A stretch of DNA of 64,000 bases from Rhodospirillaceae bacterium (lineage in GTDB: Bacteria; Pseudomonadota; Alphaproteobacteria; Reyranellales; Reyranellaceae): assembly GCA_009772935.1 (NCBI GenBank), contig WOUR01000017.1, forward strand, positions 62,001 through 126,000. Direction: 5' to 3'. Shown here piece after piece: positions 63,974 to 64,000 of this stretch. The notes beneath the pieces were generated by a model. That model did no database searches. It was given only the letters and a program-made list of their open reading frames with translations, and had not been told where the DNA came from. The translations under genes were made by a program, and so were the position numbers. The stretch's first letter is position 1. Each line of letters begins with the position of its first letter.

Positions 63974-64000
63974 ATGCGGATTTCTGCGACTGGTTTATTG
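63974..64000 (+). CDS. Start of a rightward gene, cut by window edge
   Basis: ATG 63974 with a strong GGGGAGG ribosome site (63962-63968). Nine codons are visible (MRISATGLL). Position suggests the divergent repressor or regulator gene of the element, but too little is present to identify it. Confidence 0.55.

Overview
The window is GC-rich, densely coded DNA with the gene families of a metabolically versatile alphaproteobacterium: TRAP and oligopeptide ABC transporters, LLM flavin oxidoreductases, D-aminoacylase-type amidohydrolases, an AbrB-family transporter and a TAT-exported multicopper oxidase. This placement (Rhodospirillales/Rhizobiales-like, perhaps near Reyranella) is inferred from gene content; there is no rRNA or complete tRNA to anchor it.

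Layout. (1) 1-5026, plus strand: a metal-handling cluster. A left-truncated P1B-type ATPase and an MFS transporter come first. A ZntR-like MerR regulator with its own long-spacer palindromic promoter follows, and leads into a thioredoxin-fold protein and a CcdA-like membrane protein. (2) 5349-7684: remains of an integrative element, with a tRNA-3'-end-like scar, a P4-type tyrosine integrase and a RadC gene cut off inside its metal motif. (3) 7902-14860: a LuxR-type regulator, a large autotransporter broken by an in-frame TAG and a frameshift, a LysR regulator divergent from a cupin dioxygenase-like gene, and a serine hydrolase. (4) 14867-39654: mostly ordinary chromosome. It holds a multicopper oxidase fused to an FG-GAP-like propeller, map divergent from a CinA-N-domain gene, an AbrB-type transporter, a CNNM/CorC protein and a glycosyltransferase-like protein. 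An amidase / FAD-oxidoreductase / racemase operon runs head-on into a complete TRAP transporter (DctP-Q-M), followed by a BASS symporter, small secreted proteins, an LLM oxidoreductase, an SGNH-like protein, an amidohydrolase, cupins and a D-2-hydroxyacid dehydrogenase. (5) 40332-43462: an apparent URC-type uracil catabolism set (GTP cyclohydrolase II-like, DUF1688, uracil phosphoribosyltransferase). (6) 43482-52348: small membrane proteins, NUDIX, SDR and a SugE/Gdx exporter, then a five-gene peptide-type ABC transporter operon with a terminator directly after the binding-protein gene.

(7) 52359-64000: the left part of a prophage or phage-derived element. Its boundary is a 20-base tRNA 3' end, (probably tRNA-Leu) at 52359-52378. 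From there to 63787 every gene is on the minus strand, in one tightly coupled run with many 4-base ATGA/GTGA overlaps. It contains a recombination module (RecE/DUF3799-like nuclease, Rad50-like ATPase, Sak4/AAA-like ATPase), DUF5131 (Gp37/Gp68), DUF4326 and DUF1643 proteins, an XRE regulator, a J-domain protein, a DnaJ-type zinc-finger protein and many tiny unknown ORFs. The run begins at a promoter (63898-63926) overlapped by two identical 14-base operator-like sequences, with a divergent gene starting at 63974: a lambda-like early control region. The element's integrase and right end lie outside the window.
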